Assembly: GCA_964604565.1 (NCBI GenBank)
Contig: CAZRZN010000008.1
Location: 1 to 43,156 of the forward strand
Source: CAZRZN01 sp964604565
GTDB taxonomy: Bacteria > Pseudomonadota > Alphaproteobacteria > Rhodobacterales > Rhodobacteraceae
Direction of reading: 5' to 3'
Length of the DNA: 43,156 nucleotides
Below are positions 17,096 to 25,017 of the stretch, one piece after another; position 1 is the first letter of the stretch, and the number at the start of each line of letters is the position of its first letter. Under the pieces are notes generated by a model. It saw only the letters and a list, made by a program, of their open reading frames with translations. It was not told the origin of the DNA and did not search any database. Both the position numbers and the translations under genes were made by a program.

Positions 17096-17736
17096 GATGT
17101 CTTTTCCTCGAAAGGGCAAAGGTCACTGATCAGGCAGGCCTTGCATTTTGGTTTGCGCGCCACGCAGATGTACCGGCCGTGCAGGATCAGCCAGTGATGC
17201 GCGTGCTGTTGATAATCGACCGGGACATTATCCTCGATCGCACGCTCGACGGCGACCACGTCCTTGCCCGGGCAGATGCCTGTCCGGTTGCCGATGCGAA
17301 AGATATGGGTGTCCACGGCCTGCGCGGGATAATGCCACCACATATTGAGCACAACGTTGGCCGTCTTGCGCCCCACACCGGGCAGACTTTCCAGCGCAGC
17401 ACGAGAATTGGGCACCTTGCCGCCATATTCATCGACCAGCAGACGCGAAAGCTTGATGACGTTCCGCGCCTTGTTGCGGTAGAGGCCGATGGTCTTGATG
17501 TGCTCGATCACGCCATCTTCACCCAGCGCCAGCATCTTTTCCGGCGTATCGGCGATCTCGAAGAGTTTCGCAGTGGCCTTGTTGACACCCGCATCCGTGG
17601 CCTGTGCCGACAGCGCGACCGCAACGACCAGCGTGAAAGCGTTCACATGGTTCAATTCGCCCTTTGGTTCGGGCTCCGCCGCGCGAAACCTGTCAAAGAT
17701 CTCGCGGATCGTATGGTAATCGAGCTGTCTTGCCAT
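17092..17736 (-). CDS. nth: Endonuclease III
   Basis: A 214-residue base-excision DNA glycosylase/AP lyase that removes oxidised pyrimidines. The helix-hairpin-helix LPGVGRKTANVV carries the catalytic Lys (K124), the active-site Asp is D142 in VDTHIFR, and the 4Fe-4S ligands C191, C198, C201 and C207 show the usual 6-2-5 spacing. Full family length. It is the first gene of a two-gene unit with the kinase. Upstream lies a palindromic repeat and a divergent Ada-like repair gene. Confidence 0.97.
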   Translation of the reverse strand: MARQLDYHTIREIFDRFRAAEPEPKGELNHVNAFTLVVAVALSAQATDAGVNKATAKLFEIADTPEKMLALGEDGVIEHIKTIGLYRNKARNVIKLSRLLVDEYGGKVPNSRAALESLPGVGRKTANVVLNMWWHYPAQAVDTHIFRIGNRTGICPGKDVVAVERAIEDNVPVDYQQHAHHWLILHGRYICVARKPKCKACLISDLCPFEEKTS

Positions 17737-17798
17737 GGCGGTTTAATGCCTCCAAGACCGGCCCGCCGCAAGGGCGGTCCCACGGTTTCTTCGGGCCC

Positions 17799-17852
17799 TA
17801 AATATCCCGGGGGCGGCGCCGAAGGCGACGGGGGCAGAGCCCCCATCTTTTT
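17799..17852. repeat. Rhodobacteraceae-type intergenic palindrome
   Basis: AAATATCCCGGGGGCGG is followed by GGCGCCGAAGGCGAC and then the hairpin GGGGGC-AGA-GCCCCC with ATCTTTTT behind it. It has the same layout as the element at 10182-10239: an A/T start, a C/G block and a GGGGGC hairpin. On the plus strand the T-run could make it a terminator for transcription entering from the left. Confidence 0.6.
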
Positions 17853-17982
17853 CCATTGGCGACCGCACAAGGGAAACCACGATTTGCGCCCGGGGCGAAG
17901 GCAGGTTCCCGGCACATTTGCGCAAGGAACGGATCGCGCGCGGGACGTTCAGGTCTTAGACAAGGGCCAAAGGAGACAGCCC

Positions 17983-18825
17983 ATGCCCGATGAAACCTCG
18001 CGGAACTATCACTATCAGGTCATGCGCCGGGCCATCGACGCGATCGACCATCTGGGTCCGCAGGCCACGCTGGACCGGATTGCGGGTGAAATGGGCATGA
18101 GCCCGGCGCATTTCCAGCGGCTTTTCACCCAGTGGGCCGGGGTTTCCCCCAAACGATACCAGCAATACCTGGCCCTCGACCATGCCAAGGCGCTGCTGGC
18201 CCGGCGCTTTACCACGCTTGAGACTGCGCATGCCTCTGGTCTTTCGGGGGGCGGACGGCTGCATGACCTCTTTTTGCGGTGGGAGGCGATGAGCCCCGGG
18301 GAATATGCACGGGCGGGTGAGGGGCTGACCATATTCTGGGGTTGGTTTGACAGCCCCTTTGGTCCCGCGCTGGTCATGGGCACAGATAGGGGGCTGTGCG
18401 GGATCGCCTTTTCGGCCGAAACGACGGAGACAGCGGCCATGGACGATTTGATCCAGCGATGGCCCAAGGCCGATTTTGTCGAAAATCCGGGCCGCCTGCG
18501 GCCCTGGGTCGGGTCGGCATTTGGCATCCGCGATGACGGGCCGGTGCCTCTGGTCCTGATCGGGGCGCCGTTTCAGATCAAGGTGTGGGAGGCGCTGCTT
18601 CGGATTCCCTCAGGCCACGTGACCACCTATTCCGAAATCGCCCGCAGCATCGACCATCCCAAAGCAGTGCGCGCGGTCGGCACGGCGGTCGGGCGCAATC
18701 CGGTCAGTTTTCTGATCCCTTGTCATCGTGCGCTGCGCAAATCGGGCGAGCTTGGCGGCTATCACTGGGGCCTTCCCGTCAAACGTGCCATCCTGGCCTG
18801 GGAATCGGCGCGCCTTGAAGCCTGA
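17983..18825 (+). CDS. AraC-type regulator fused to methylated-DNA--cysteine methyltransferase (Ada-like)
   Basis: A 280-residue fusion. Residues about 5-110 hold an AraC-type helix-turn-helix pair (ATLDRIAGEMGMSPAHFQRL). Residues about 115-280 are an O6-methylguanine-DNA methyltransferase with the alkyl-acceptor C247 in IPCHRAL and the downstream GYHWGLPVKRAIL. The N-terminal zinc-binding domain with which classic Ada senses methylphosphotriesters is absent; in E. coli Ada that domain's methylation triggers activation. The start ATG 17983 has AGGAG nine bases upstream. The role is direct reversal of alkylation damage; regulation of its own promoter is plausible. Confidence 0.92.
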   Translation: MPDETSRNYHYQVMRRAIDAIDHLGPQATLDRIAGEMGMSPAHFQRLFTQWAGVSPKRYQQYLALDHAKALLARRFTTLETAHASGLSGGGRLHDLFLRWEAMSPGEYARAGEGLTIFWGWFDSPFGPALVMGTDRGLCGIAFSAETTETAAMDDLIQRWPKADFVENPGRLRPWVGSAFGIRDDGPVPLVLIGAPFQIKVWEALLRIPSGHVTTYSEIARSIDHPKAVRAVGTAVGRNPVSFLIPCHRALRKSGELGGYHWGLPVKRAILAWESARLEA

Positions 18826-19009
18826 TAACTGGGCCCTCAAGCCCGCTGTCCAGGCATCGAATCCTGTCCGAATGGCGCGGAGCCCTCGACCCATGCGCGA
18901 ACTGTTGCCGATCTTTTTGCGCCTCCGGCTGTAGTTTGCTGCCATGTTATTGCATATCTGCGCCAGTGTGCCCCACTCATCGTGGGCAAACCTGACAAAG
19001 AGGCTCATC

Positions 19010-19678
19010 ATGCTCCGGGCGAAAACCCCAATTCTCCTTTCCATCGCGGCTGTCGTTGGCCTTGGTGCCTGCACCACCGGCCCGATCGTCGATCCGAATG
19101 ACCCCAATCGCCAGGCAAAACAGGGCGCCCTGATCGGTGCTGGCCTTGGCGCGCTGACCGGTCGTCTGGCCGGTGGCGACGACCGTGGCGAACGCAATCG
19201 TGCCACGGTGGCGGGCGCCCTTGTCGGGGCCGCCGCGGGCGCGGCCATCGGCAATCAGCTGGACAAGCAAGAGGCCGAACTGCGCCAACAGATGGGCGAT
19301 GACGTCGCGATCCGTAACACGGGCGACCGTTTGATCGTTACCCTGCCGCAGGACATCCTGTTCGCGACCGACAGCGCACAGCTGCGGCCGACCCTTGTCT
19401 CCGACCTGCGCGATGTCGGCCAGTCCCTGCTGGCCTATCCGAACACGACCGCGCAGGTTATCGGTCACACGGACAGTGATGGCGATGCGGGATACAACCT
19501 AGATCTGTCGCAGCGCCGCGCGCAATCGGTCGCCAATGTGCTGCTGTCCGAAGGGGTGTCACGGTCCCGTCTCTCGGTCATCGGGCGTGGCGAAGATCAG
19601 CCCGTTGCATCGAACCTGACGCCGGAAGGCAAGGCGCAGAACCGTCGGGTGGAGATCGTCATCCTGCCCAACGCGTAA
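19010..19678 (+). CDS. OmpA-family lipoprotein with glycine zipper
   Basis: A 222-residue outer-membrane lipoprotein. The signal peptide ends in the lipobox LGAC with the lipidated C21. A glycine-zipper stretch (GALIGAGLGALTG ... GALVGAAAGAAIG) spans about residues 37-85. A peptidoglycan-binding OmpA domain spans about 105-220, with GHTDSDGDAGYNLDLSQRRA and the terminal NRRVEIVI. It likely tethers the outer membrane to the wall (YiaD/Pal-like). The start ATG 19010 has AGAGG upstream; an in-frame start further up would put charged residues before the signal. A strong terminator follows. Confidence 0.93.
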   Translation: MLRAKTPILLSIAAVVGLGACTTGPIVDPNDPNRQAKQGALIGAGLGALTGRLAGGDDRGERNRATVAGALVGAAAGAAIGNQLDKQEAELRQQMGDDVAIRNTGDRLIVTLPQDILFATDSAQLRPTLVSDLRDVGQSLLAYPNTTAQVIGHTDSDGDAGYNLDLSQRRAQSVANVLLSEGVSRSRLSVIGRGEDQPVASNLTPEGKAQNRRVEIVILPNA

Positions 19679-19717
19679 TCGCACAGGGCATATGCCCCGT
19701 AAAACACACTAGACTCA

Positions 19718-19746
19718 AGCGCCGCGCCTTGTCGCGGCGCTTTTGT
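19718..19746 (+). terminator. Rho-independent terminator after the OmpA lipoprotein
   Basis: AGCGCCGCG and CGCGGCGCT form a perfect 9-bp stem with a 6-base loop (CCTTGT), followed by TTTGT. A smaller hairpin GGGCATATGCCC lies just before it. Confidence 0.85.
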
Positions 19747-19778
19747 ATTGTAGGTGGGGGTCAACACGGGAGAATGAT

Positions 19779-20351
19779 ATGAGTGACATGACCCTTCTTG
19801 GCCTTTGCGGGTCGCTTCGGAAAGAGTCCACCAATCGCAAGCTTATGCATGAGGCGATGACGCTGTTCGAACCGGCGCAATTCATCGCGGGTGATCTGCA
19901 TCTGCCGTTGTACGATGGCGACCTCGAAACGGAAGAGGGGATTCCGGCCAAGGTCCAGATCCTTGCGGATCAGATTGCGGCAGCGGATGCCGTTCTCTTT
20001 GTTACGCCTGAGTATAACAAGGGCATTCCGGGTGTGCTCAAGAACGCACTGGACTGGGTGTCGCGAACAAAGGGTGCGCCTTGGAAGGATAAGCCCGTGG
20101 CCTTGATGTCGGCCGCCGCCGGGCGCGCCGGTGGAGAACGGTCACAGAACATGGCGCGCCTTTGTCTGAATCCGTTTCAGCCGCGCGTGATACCCGGACC
20201 GGAACTGATGCTTGCGCAGAGCAGTGACCAATTCGATGCAGACGGACGGCTGATCAACGAACGCGCTCTGGCCACCTTGCAAGCCCTGATGAATAACCTT
20301 CACCTTGAGGTGTTGCGAATGCGGTCTTGCCGCGACATGCCTGTGATCTGA
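19779..20351 (+). CDS. NADPH-dependent FMN reductase family protein
   Basis: A 190-residue flavodoxin-like reductase of the FMN_red family. The phosphate-binding loop GSLRKESTNRKL comes near the N-terminus, and the flavin-contact motif TPEYNKGIPGVLKNALDW lies about residues 76-93. Such enzymes reduce flavins, quinones or azo compounds with NAD(P)H; the substrate here is not evident. ATG 19779 has GGGAG six bases upstream. It lies just behind the terminator of the OmpA gene, so it must have its own promoter, which I cannot pick out. Confidence 0.9.
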   Translation: MSDMTLLGLCGSLRKESTNRKLMHEAMTLFEPAQFIAGDLHLPLYDGDLETEEGIPAKVQILADQIAAADAVLFVTPEYNKGIPGVLKNALDWVSRTKGAPWKDKPVALMSAAAGRAGGERSQNMARLCLNPFQPRVIPGPELMLAQSSDQFDADGRLINERALATLQALMNNLHLEVLRMRSCRDMPVI

Positions 20352-20783
20352 CCCAACGCGTTTCAACCAAATGTCGATTGGAAAGACCGTGCGGGCCACT
20401 GGAATCCCGGATCAAATCAGGCAGGTTTGGGGTCGGCTGGAGTGCGTCCCTCAGGCCGGAGCGGTCAGGCGGCTCTTTTTGACAGGGGCGGGGCACTCCA
20501 GGCACGGTTGGAATTCGCTGTCACGCGACTGTCAGGGTCAAAGTAATGGTGTGAGGTGATTGCGCCGGGTTCCCCGGCTTCGGCCGCCCTGTCTTCCTTT
20601 TCCAGACCTTTGCGCGTCGATCTTTGTCGAGCCAAGATGTCCGCGTCCGGCGGCCCTTGCCCCAAGCGGTTTCATCACGGTCGCAGTTCTCCCGAATCTC
20701 TGCGACGGTCAGAACAGGACCAACGGGTGGCTGGACGACGGGAAAGACGGCTGGAATAATTCTCCCATACAAAGGAGGCGAAG
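20352..20783. other. 432-base intergenic stretch without a recognisable gene
   Basis: Short frames are open here on both strands, as expected in GC-rich DNA, but none has both a ribosome site and a protein-like family match. AAAGGAGGCGAAG at the right end is the ribosome site of the next gene. No clear hairpin terminator follows the FMN reductase. It may be a decayed gene, but nothing supports a particular origin. Confidence 0.5.
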
Positions 20784-21587
20784 ATGCAGGATGCCGTGCA
20801 GGCGGAACACCGTCAAACCGATGTGATTGATCCCGACAGGGCCCGCGCGTTGAAGGCTGCTCTCGATCTGCCGGGGGGTGTCGACGGGGGGGATCCCTTG
20901 CCACCGTTTTTCCATCAGATCTACTTCTGGGATGCGCAAGCGCCGGGGCAACTTGGCCGCGACGGGCACCCGCGGGTCGGCACTGGCCTGATCCCGGACC
21001 TTGGCCTGCCACGGCGCATGTGGGCCGGCGGGGAAATGCAATTTCATACGCCCCTTCGTGCGGGGATTGAGGCGGAAAAACACTCTTGGGTGGTGAATAT
21101 CTCACAAAAGACCGGGCGGTCCGGTGCGCTGGGATTCGTGACATTGTCGCATGAGATCCGGCAGGCGGGACAATGCTGCGTTACGGAAAGGCAGGATCTG
21201 GTATATCGCAAGGACCCGGACCCCCAAGCGCCACCGCCCGCAACACAGATGGCGCGCATTGACGAAGAGACGCGGCGCGACTGGACGTTTTCACCCACCC
21301 TCTTGTTTCGGTATTCCGCGCTGACCTTCAACGGCCATCGAATTCACTACGATGTGGAGTATGCAAAATCCGTCGAAGGCTACACCGGGTTGGTGGTTCA
21401 TGGACCGCTGCTGGCGCAGGCGCTCTTGCTCATGGCGGCAGAACAAGCCCCTGTCAAAGGGTTCGCCTTTCGCGCGACATCGCCACTGATGCACGTCGAA
21501 ACCGCAACTCTTTGTCTGCGGGACACAGACATGTGGGTCCGCGCCCCGGACGGGCGGTTATGCATGACGGCGACTGTCCAGAGGTGA
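20784..21587 (+). CDS. MaoC/Htd2-like two-hotdog dehydratase (mesaconyl-C4-CoA hydratase-like)
   Basis: A 267-residue protein with an N-terminal FAS1-like dehydratase hotdog (about residues 1-140) and a C-terminal MaoC-type hotdog. The hydratase signature FRYSALTFNGHRIHYD followed by EGYTGLVVHGP (about 180-215) is clear. It should hydrate or dehydrate an acyl-CoA or acyl-ACP. The closest functional label I can give is mesaconyl-C4-CoA hydratase, but no partner genes (CoA transferase, lyase) are adjacent, so the pathway is not fixed. AAAGGAGG precedes ATG 20784. It is convergent with the sugar transferase gene, whose stop is seven bases away. Confidence 0.8.
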   Translation: MQDAVQAEHRQTDVIDPDRARALKAALDLPGGVDGGDPLPPFFHQIYFWDAQAPGQLGRDGHPRVGTGLIPDLGLPRRMWAGGEMQFHTPLRAGIEAEKHSWVVNISQKTGRSGALGFVTLSHEIRQAGQCCVTERQDLVYRKDPDPQAPPPATQMARIDEETRRDWTFSPTLLFRYSALTFNGHRIHYDVEYAKSVEGYTGLVVHGPLLAQALLLMAAEQAPVKGFAFRATSPLMHVETATLCLRDTDMWVRAPDGRLCMTATVQR

Positions 21588-21593
21588 CGTTTT

Positions 21594-22382
21594 TCAGTAG
21601 CCCGTCGCGCGCATCACGACCCGAAAGGTCTTCAGGATGACCCTCACATCATTATAGAGCGACAGTTGCTGGAGATAGGCCGTGTCAAATCCTGCCCGTT
21701 GCGAGAAAGACGATTCGTTGCGCACAGCGATCTGCCAATATCCGGTGATGCCCGGGCGCAGCGCGTAATATGCGGTTCCGGGATAGATGCCTTGCTGACA
21801 GGGCATCATCGGGCGCGGCCCGACGATGGACATGTCGCCGATCAGGACGTTCCACAGCTGAGGAAGTTCATCGATGGACGTCTTTCTGATCAAGTGACCG
21901 ATGGATGTGATGCGCGGATCCTTGCGCAGTTTCTGCGACCGGTCCCATTCCGCCCTTGCAGCCGGATCGGTGGCCAGATGCGCCTGCAGTTTGCTGTCGG
22001 CATTGGGCACCATGCTGCGCAGTTTCCAGATGCGGAACACGCGGCCGTTCCGACCCAGACGATTTTGCGTGTAAAAGGGCGAATGCCCGTCCCGAGCGAT
22101 CAGCGCACCGAAGAGGCCCACAATCAGGAGGGTAGGCAGAGCGGCAATCAGGACGATCACAATGTCCAGAAGGCGTTTCAATACATCGCGATAAATTGCA
22201 TGATCGCTGCCGACGAATAGCGCCTCGTCGATCAAGTTTTCAATACGTGCCGATGGCAGCGGACGTCTTAATCGTGCAGTCAAGGTCGACCCCCTAAGAT
22301 ACTCATTGACGGGAATAATCTGCACACATGACTGATCTTCCGACCGGGCAAAGCTGAACCGGGACGCAAAGTGTTGCGCCAC
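21594..22382 (-). CDS. Exopolysaccharide undecaprenyl-phosphate sugar transferase (ExoY-like)
   Basis: A 262-residue bacterial sugar transferase that loads the first sugar-1-phosphate onto undecaprenyl phosphate at the inner membrane. A basic cytoplasmic N-terminus is followed by one hydrophobic helix (LLDIVIVLIAALPTLLIVGL, about residues 70-90). The catalytic domain shows KLRSMVPNAD, RKTSIDELPQLWNVLIGDMS and VGPRP. The start is a GTG at 22382 without a strong ribosome site, so the true start may be further in. It stands alone, with no glycosyltransferase cluster; galE and galU, which supply UDP-sugars, lie 5 kb away. Confidence 0.9.
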   Translation of the reverse strand: MAQHFASRFSFARSEDQSCVQIIPVNEYLRGSTLTARLRRPLPSARIENLIDEALFVGSDHAIYRDVLKRLLDIVIVLIAALPTLLIVGLFGALIARDGHSPFYTQNRLGRNGRVFRIWKLRSMVPNADSKLQAHLATDPAARAEWDRSQKLRKDPRITSIGHLIRKTSIDELPQLWNVLIGDMSIVGPRPMMPCQQGIYPGTAYYALRPGITGYWQIAVRNESSFSQRAGFDTAYLQQLSLYNDVRVILKTFRVVMRATGY

Positions 22383-22442
22383 AAAAATTGGCTAAGGGCT
22401 TTTTCTGTATTACTCGGTTTGCATCGAACAGAAAGCAGCAGA

Positions 22443-22525
22443 CGTAACTCTTACTCCCAAATGGAAGCACCAACCCCCAGTGCCAAAACGTCAGAGAATT
22501 AGACTAAAGTTTGTCGTAACTCTTA
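22443..22525. repeat. Direct repeat CGTAACTCTTA x2
   Basis: CGTAACTCTTA occurs at 22443-22453 and again at 22515-22525, a 72-base offset. Both copies lie 60-145 bases upstream of the sugar transferase start, a fitting place for regulator-binding sites. Confidence 0.5.
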
Positions 22526-22663
22526 GACCATTTGTTTATGGCCGGACGCCTGTGACACGTCAACGCCTTGTTTTGGCATCAACTTTAACGCGAGTTTTTC
22601 TTTGAGAAAGTCCAGTTAGATACATTGAGCTTTTTCGGCCAAAAGGTCCGAAACGCCTCCGCC

Positions 22664-22672
22664 TGTGGATAA
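22664..22672 (-). promoter_or_regulatory. Perfect DnaA box
   Basis: The plus strand reads TGTGGATAA, so the minus strand carries TTATCCACA, the consensus DnaA box. I found no second close match nearby; CGTGGACAA at about 22743 differs at two positions. It could be part of an origin, a regulatory DnaA site, or chance. Confidence 0.5.
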
Positions 22673-23064
22673 GTTTTCGCCGTGATCTCGCCTGTTCTAC
22701 AATGGATCCCGCCTAATCGCGAAATTACAGAGCATAGGATCGCGTGGACAATATGGTGATGTAATTGCTTAATGCGTTTCCCAACCAGCTACAAACCGAT
22801 CAGAAATCTCGAATTTTAGTGTGCTTGCAAGTCAGTCTGCATCCCTCCTTCTGGAAACGGTCAAGGGTCTTCGTAATCTTCGAGAAACAATCTGAACGGC
22901 GCCGGATCGCGATCGGGCAGCTCATCGCGCGCCATGATGGCGACGTGAACGTGGCGCCGTCGCGATGATGCGCGCCTCGACTTCGAGATCCCGCCGACAA
23001 TTGCAGGGTGAGCGTCCATGATCACGATATATTACAGATTTTAGTAAAACGGGAGAAGGGCGAC

Positions 23065-23148
23065 ATGATTTCGCCAAATTCAGGATTTTCCCAGCCGCGA
23101 TTCGCAAATTCTTGCCGTAATCCAGCCATGGTTCCATCCGACCAATGA
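23065..23148 (+). CDS. Possible 27-residue leader or small ORF before RNase D
   Basis: ATG 23065 is preceded by GGGAGAAGGG at a fitting distance and opens a 27-codon frame beginning MISPNSGF. It ends in TGA, which overlaps a further ATG (ATGA) of an 8-codon frame. RNase D begins 117 bases downstream. No family is recognised. It may be a leader peptide, or the ribosome site may be chance. Confidence 0.25.
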   Translation: MISPNSGFSQPRFANSCRNPAMVPSDQ

Positions 23149-23265
23149 CAGAATTCGAGGCGCTCTGAGCGAAATGTGGCGGACGCTCCGGCATGTGCGG
23201 AGTTGAACGTGGAAGCATCGGCAGATATGTCCGCCGCACCACCACGCATGCAAGAGAGGCAGACC

Positions 23266-23880
23266 GTGACGAACCATCTGTACCAAGACGATCTGCCGGA
23301 TGACCTGAACCTTGGTCCTATTGTTGCGATCGACTGCGAGACCATGGGATTGAACCCGCACCGCGACCGTTTGTGCGTGGTGCAACTTTCGGGGGGCGAC
23401 GGGCATGCCCATCTGGTGCAGGTTTCCATAGGCCGGACAGAGGCGCCCAACCTTGCCCGTTTGCTCACCGACCCGCAGGTGCTCAAGTTGTTCCACTTTG
23501 GCCGGTTCGACATCGCCGCCATGTATAATGCATTCGGTGCTCTGGCTGCGCCGGTCTATTGTACCAAGATTGCGAGCCGCCTCGTGCGGACCTATACGGA
23601 TCGGCATGGCCTCAAGGCGCTGACTCAGGAACTGCTTGGCGTCGACATTTCGAAACAGCAGCAATCCAGCGATTGGGGCGCAGAGACATTGACCGCGGCG
23701 CAGATGGATTATGCGGCGTCGGATGTGCTGCATCTGCATCGGCTGCGGGCGGTGCTGGACGTGATGCTGGCCCGAGAGGGCCGCAGCGCGCTTGCCCAAT
23801 CCTGTTTCGATTTTCTGCCGACACGAGCCTTGCTGGACCTGCAAGGCTGGCCCGAGACGGATATCTTCGCACATGCATGA
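23266..23880 (+). CDS. rnd: Ribonuclease D, short single-domain form
   Basis: A 204-residue 3'-5' exoribonuclease of the DEDDy type, for tRNA and stable-RNA 3' trimming. The motifs are D23/E25 in DCETMGL, the Asp in FGRFDIAAM, and YAASD near the end. The HRDC domains of E. coli RNase D are absent, as is usual for this short alphaproteobacterial form. The GTG at 23266 is chosen because GAGAGG lies seven bases upstream and the protein then begins at the conserved LYQDDLP. In-frame ATGs at 23227 and 23248 would add residues. lptC starts 13 bases after the stop. Confidence 0.9.
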   Translation: MTNHLYQDDLPDDLNLGPIVAIDCETMGLNPHRDRLCVVQLSGGDGHAHLVQVSIGRTEAPNLARLLTDPQVLKLFHFGRFDIAAMYNAFGALAAPVYCTKIASRLVRTYTDRHGLKALTQELLGVDISKQQQSSDWGAETLTAAQMDYAASDVLHLHRLRAVLDVMLAREGRSALAQSCFDFLPTRALLDLQGWPETDIFAHA

Positions 23881-23893
23881 CATGGGGTGATGT

Positions 23894-24508
23894 ATGGATT
23901 TGGGGGATGGCCTCTACTCTCGGGTAATCGCCTGGCTCAAGATCCTCTTGCCGCTGGCGGCGCTGGTGATGCTTTCGACGTTGTTCCTGTTGTCCCGGTC
24001 GCGCGAGCCATTGGAAAACGTCCCCTTCGTGGAGGCGTTGCAGCAAGGGGTGGCCAAGCAGCAGGTTTCGGGGCCCTACTTCGCGGGAACCACCGATGGC
24101 GGGGATGTGTTGACCATGACCGCGCGCTCCGTGCGCCCCGAAGACGGCGGACGGATCCATGCGGATGATCTAGAGGCGCGATTGCGCCTGTCGGACGGAG
24201 GGGAAATCACACTGCAGTCCGTGTCCGCAACGCTTCGTGACCAAGATCAGGAAGCCTATCTTTCGGGCGGCGTGCGCATCGAAAGCTCGCAGGGGTACCG
24301 GTTGATGACCGAGGGCCTCAAGTCGCGCCTGGACGAAGTGTCAGCCGAGAGCGTCGGGCCCGTCCAGGGAGAAGGTCCGGTGGGCACGTTCGAGGCTGGA
24401 CATATGCGGATTGCCACCACTGGTCAGGATGGCGCTGTGGAAATGGTGTTTTCCGAAGGCGTAAAGTTGGTATATCAACCGCCAGACAAGGAAAGTACCA
24501 GCGAATGA
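23894..24508 (+). CDS. lptC: LPS export ABC transporter periplasmic protein LptC
   Basis: A 204-residue inner-membrane-anchored protein that receives lipopolysaccharide from LptB2FG and hands it to LptA. One membrane helix (about residues 13-34) is followed by a periplasmic beta-jellyroll region with the typical alternating DGG and ESSQGYRL turns. Low sequence conservation is normal in this family; the identification rests on the helix, the domain and the lptA-lptB genes behind it. The stop overlaps the lptA ATG by four bases. Confidence 0.88.
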   Translation: MDLGDGLYSRVIAWLKILLPLAALVMLSTLFLLSRSREPLENVPFVEALQQGVAKQQVSGPYFAGTTDGGDVLTMTARSVRPEDGGRIHADDLEARLRLSDGGEITLQSVSATLRDQDQEAYLSGGVRIESSQGYRLMTEGLKSRLDEVSAESVGPVQGEGPVGTFEAGHMRIATTGQDGAVEMVFSEGVKLVYQPPDKESTSE

Positions 24509-25017
24509 TCCGCCTTCTCCTGTTCAGCCTCGTCATGATAGGTCTGCTGCCGCTTGCCGCAGGGGCGCAGCAAGGCGCGCAGGTCGCGTTTGGTGGCATG
24601 CAGCAGGACACGCGCGCACCGGTGGAGGTGACCGCCGATACGCTGTCCGTAAATCAGTCCGACGGAACCGCGCTTTACACCGGCAATGTTGTGATCGCGC
24701 AGGGCCAGATGCGGCTTGCGGCACCGCGTGTTCTGGTCGTCTATTCGGAACAGGCAGGCCGTATCCAGCGGATGGAGGCGTCCCGCGGAGTCACCTTGGT
24801 CAGCGGCACGGAGGCGGCCGAAGCACAGCGCGCGGAATATGACATCGAGGCCGGGACCATCGTCATGACCGGGAATGTCTTGCTGACCCAAGGGCCAAGC
24901 GCACTGACCTCCGAAAGGATGATCGTTAACCTGGAGGACGGAACCGCGCAGTTGTCAGGCCGGGTTCGCACTGTGCTGCAACAGCCCGCCGATGCTCCGC
25001 CGCAGGGACAGCCCTGA
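24505..25017 (+). CDS. lptA: LPS transport periplasmic protein LptA (OstA-like)
   Basis: A 170-residue periplasmic bridge protein with a signal peptide (cleavage after GAQ or AGA near residue 21). The OstA domain shows the repeated strands VTADTLSVNQSDGTALYTG and AEYDIEAGTIVMTGNVLLTQG. It polymerises between LptC and the outer-membrane LptDE complex. The gene is coupled to lptC (ATGA) and to lptB (TGATG), giving one translation unit. Confidence 0.92.
   Translation: MIRLLLFSLVMIGLLPLAAGAQQGAQVAFGGMQQDTRAPVEVTADTLSVNQSDGTALYTGNVVIAQGQMRLAAPRVLVVYSEQAGRIQRMEASRGVTLVSGTEAAEAQRAEYDIEAGTIVMTGNVLLTQGPSALTSERMIVNLEDGTAQLSGRVRTVLQQPADAPPQGQP

Larger units (their letters stand above)
22383..23265. other. 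Long AT-richer divergent intergenic region
   Basis: About 880 bases separate the sugar transferase (leftward) from RNase D (rightward), the longest such stretch in the window. Visible elements are an 11-bp direct repeat at 22443 and 22515, a perfect DnaA box at 22664-22672, TATATT at 23028-23033 and a short frame with a good ribosome site at 23065. Base composition is clearly richer in A and T than in the flanking genes, at least in 22383-22900. No full-size gene is evident. Confidence 0.6.

Noticed and set aside
20521..21144. Minus-strand frame overlapping the dehydratase start
   Set aside because: Over half overlaps a well-supported gene; its non-overlapping end is only basic low-complexity sequence with no ribosome site.
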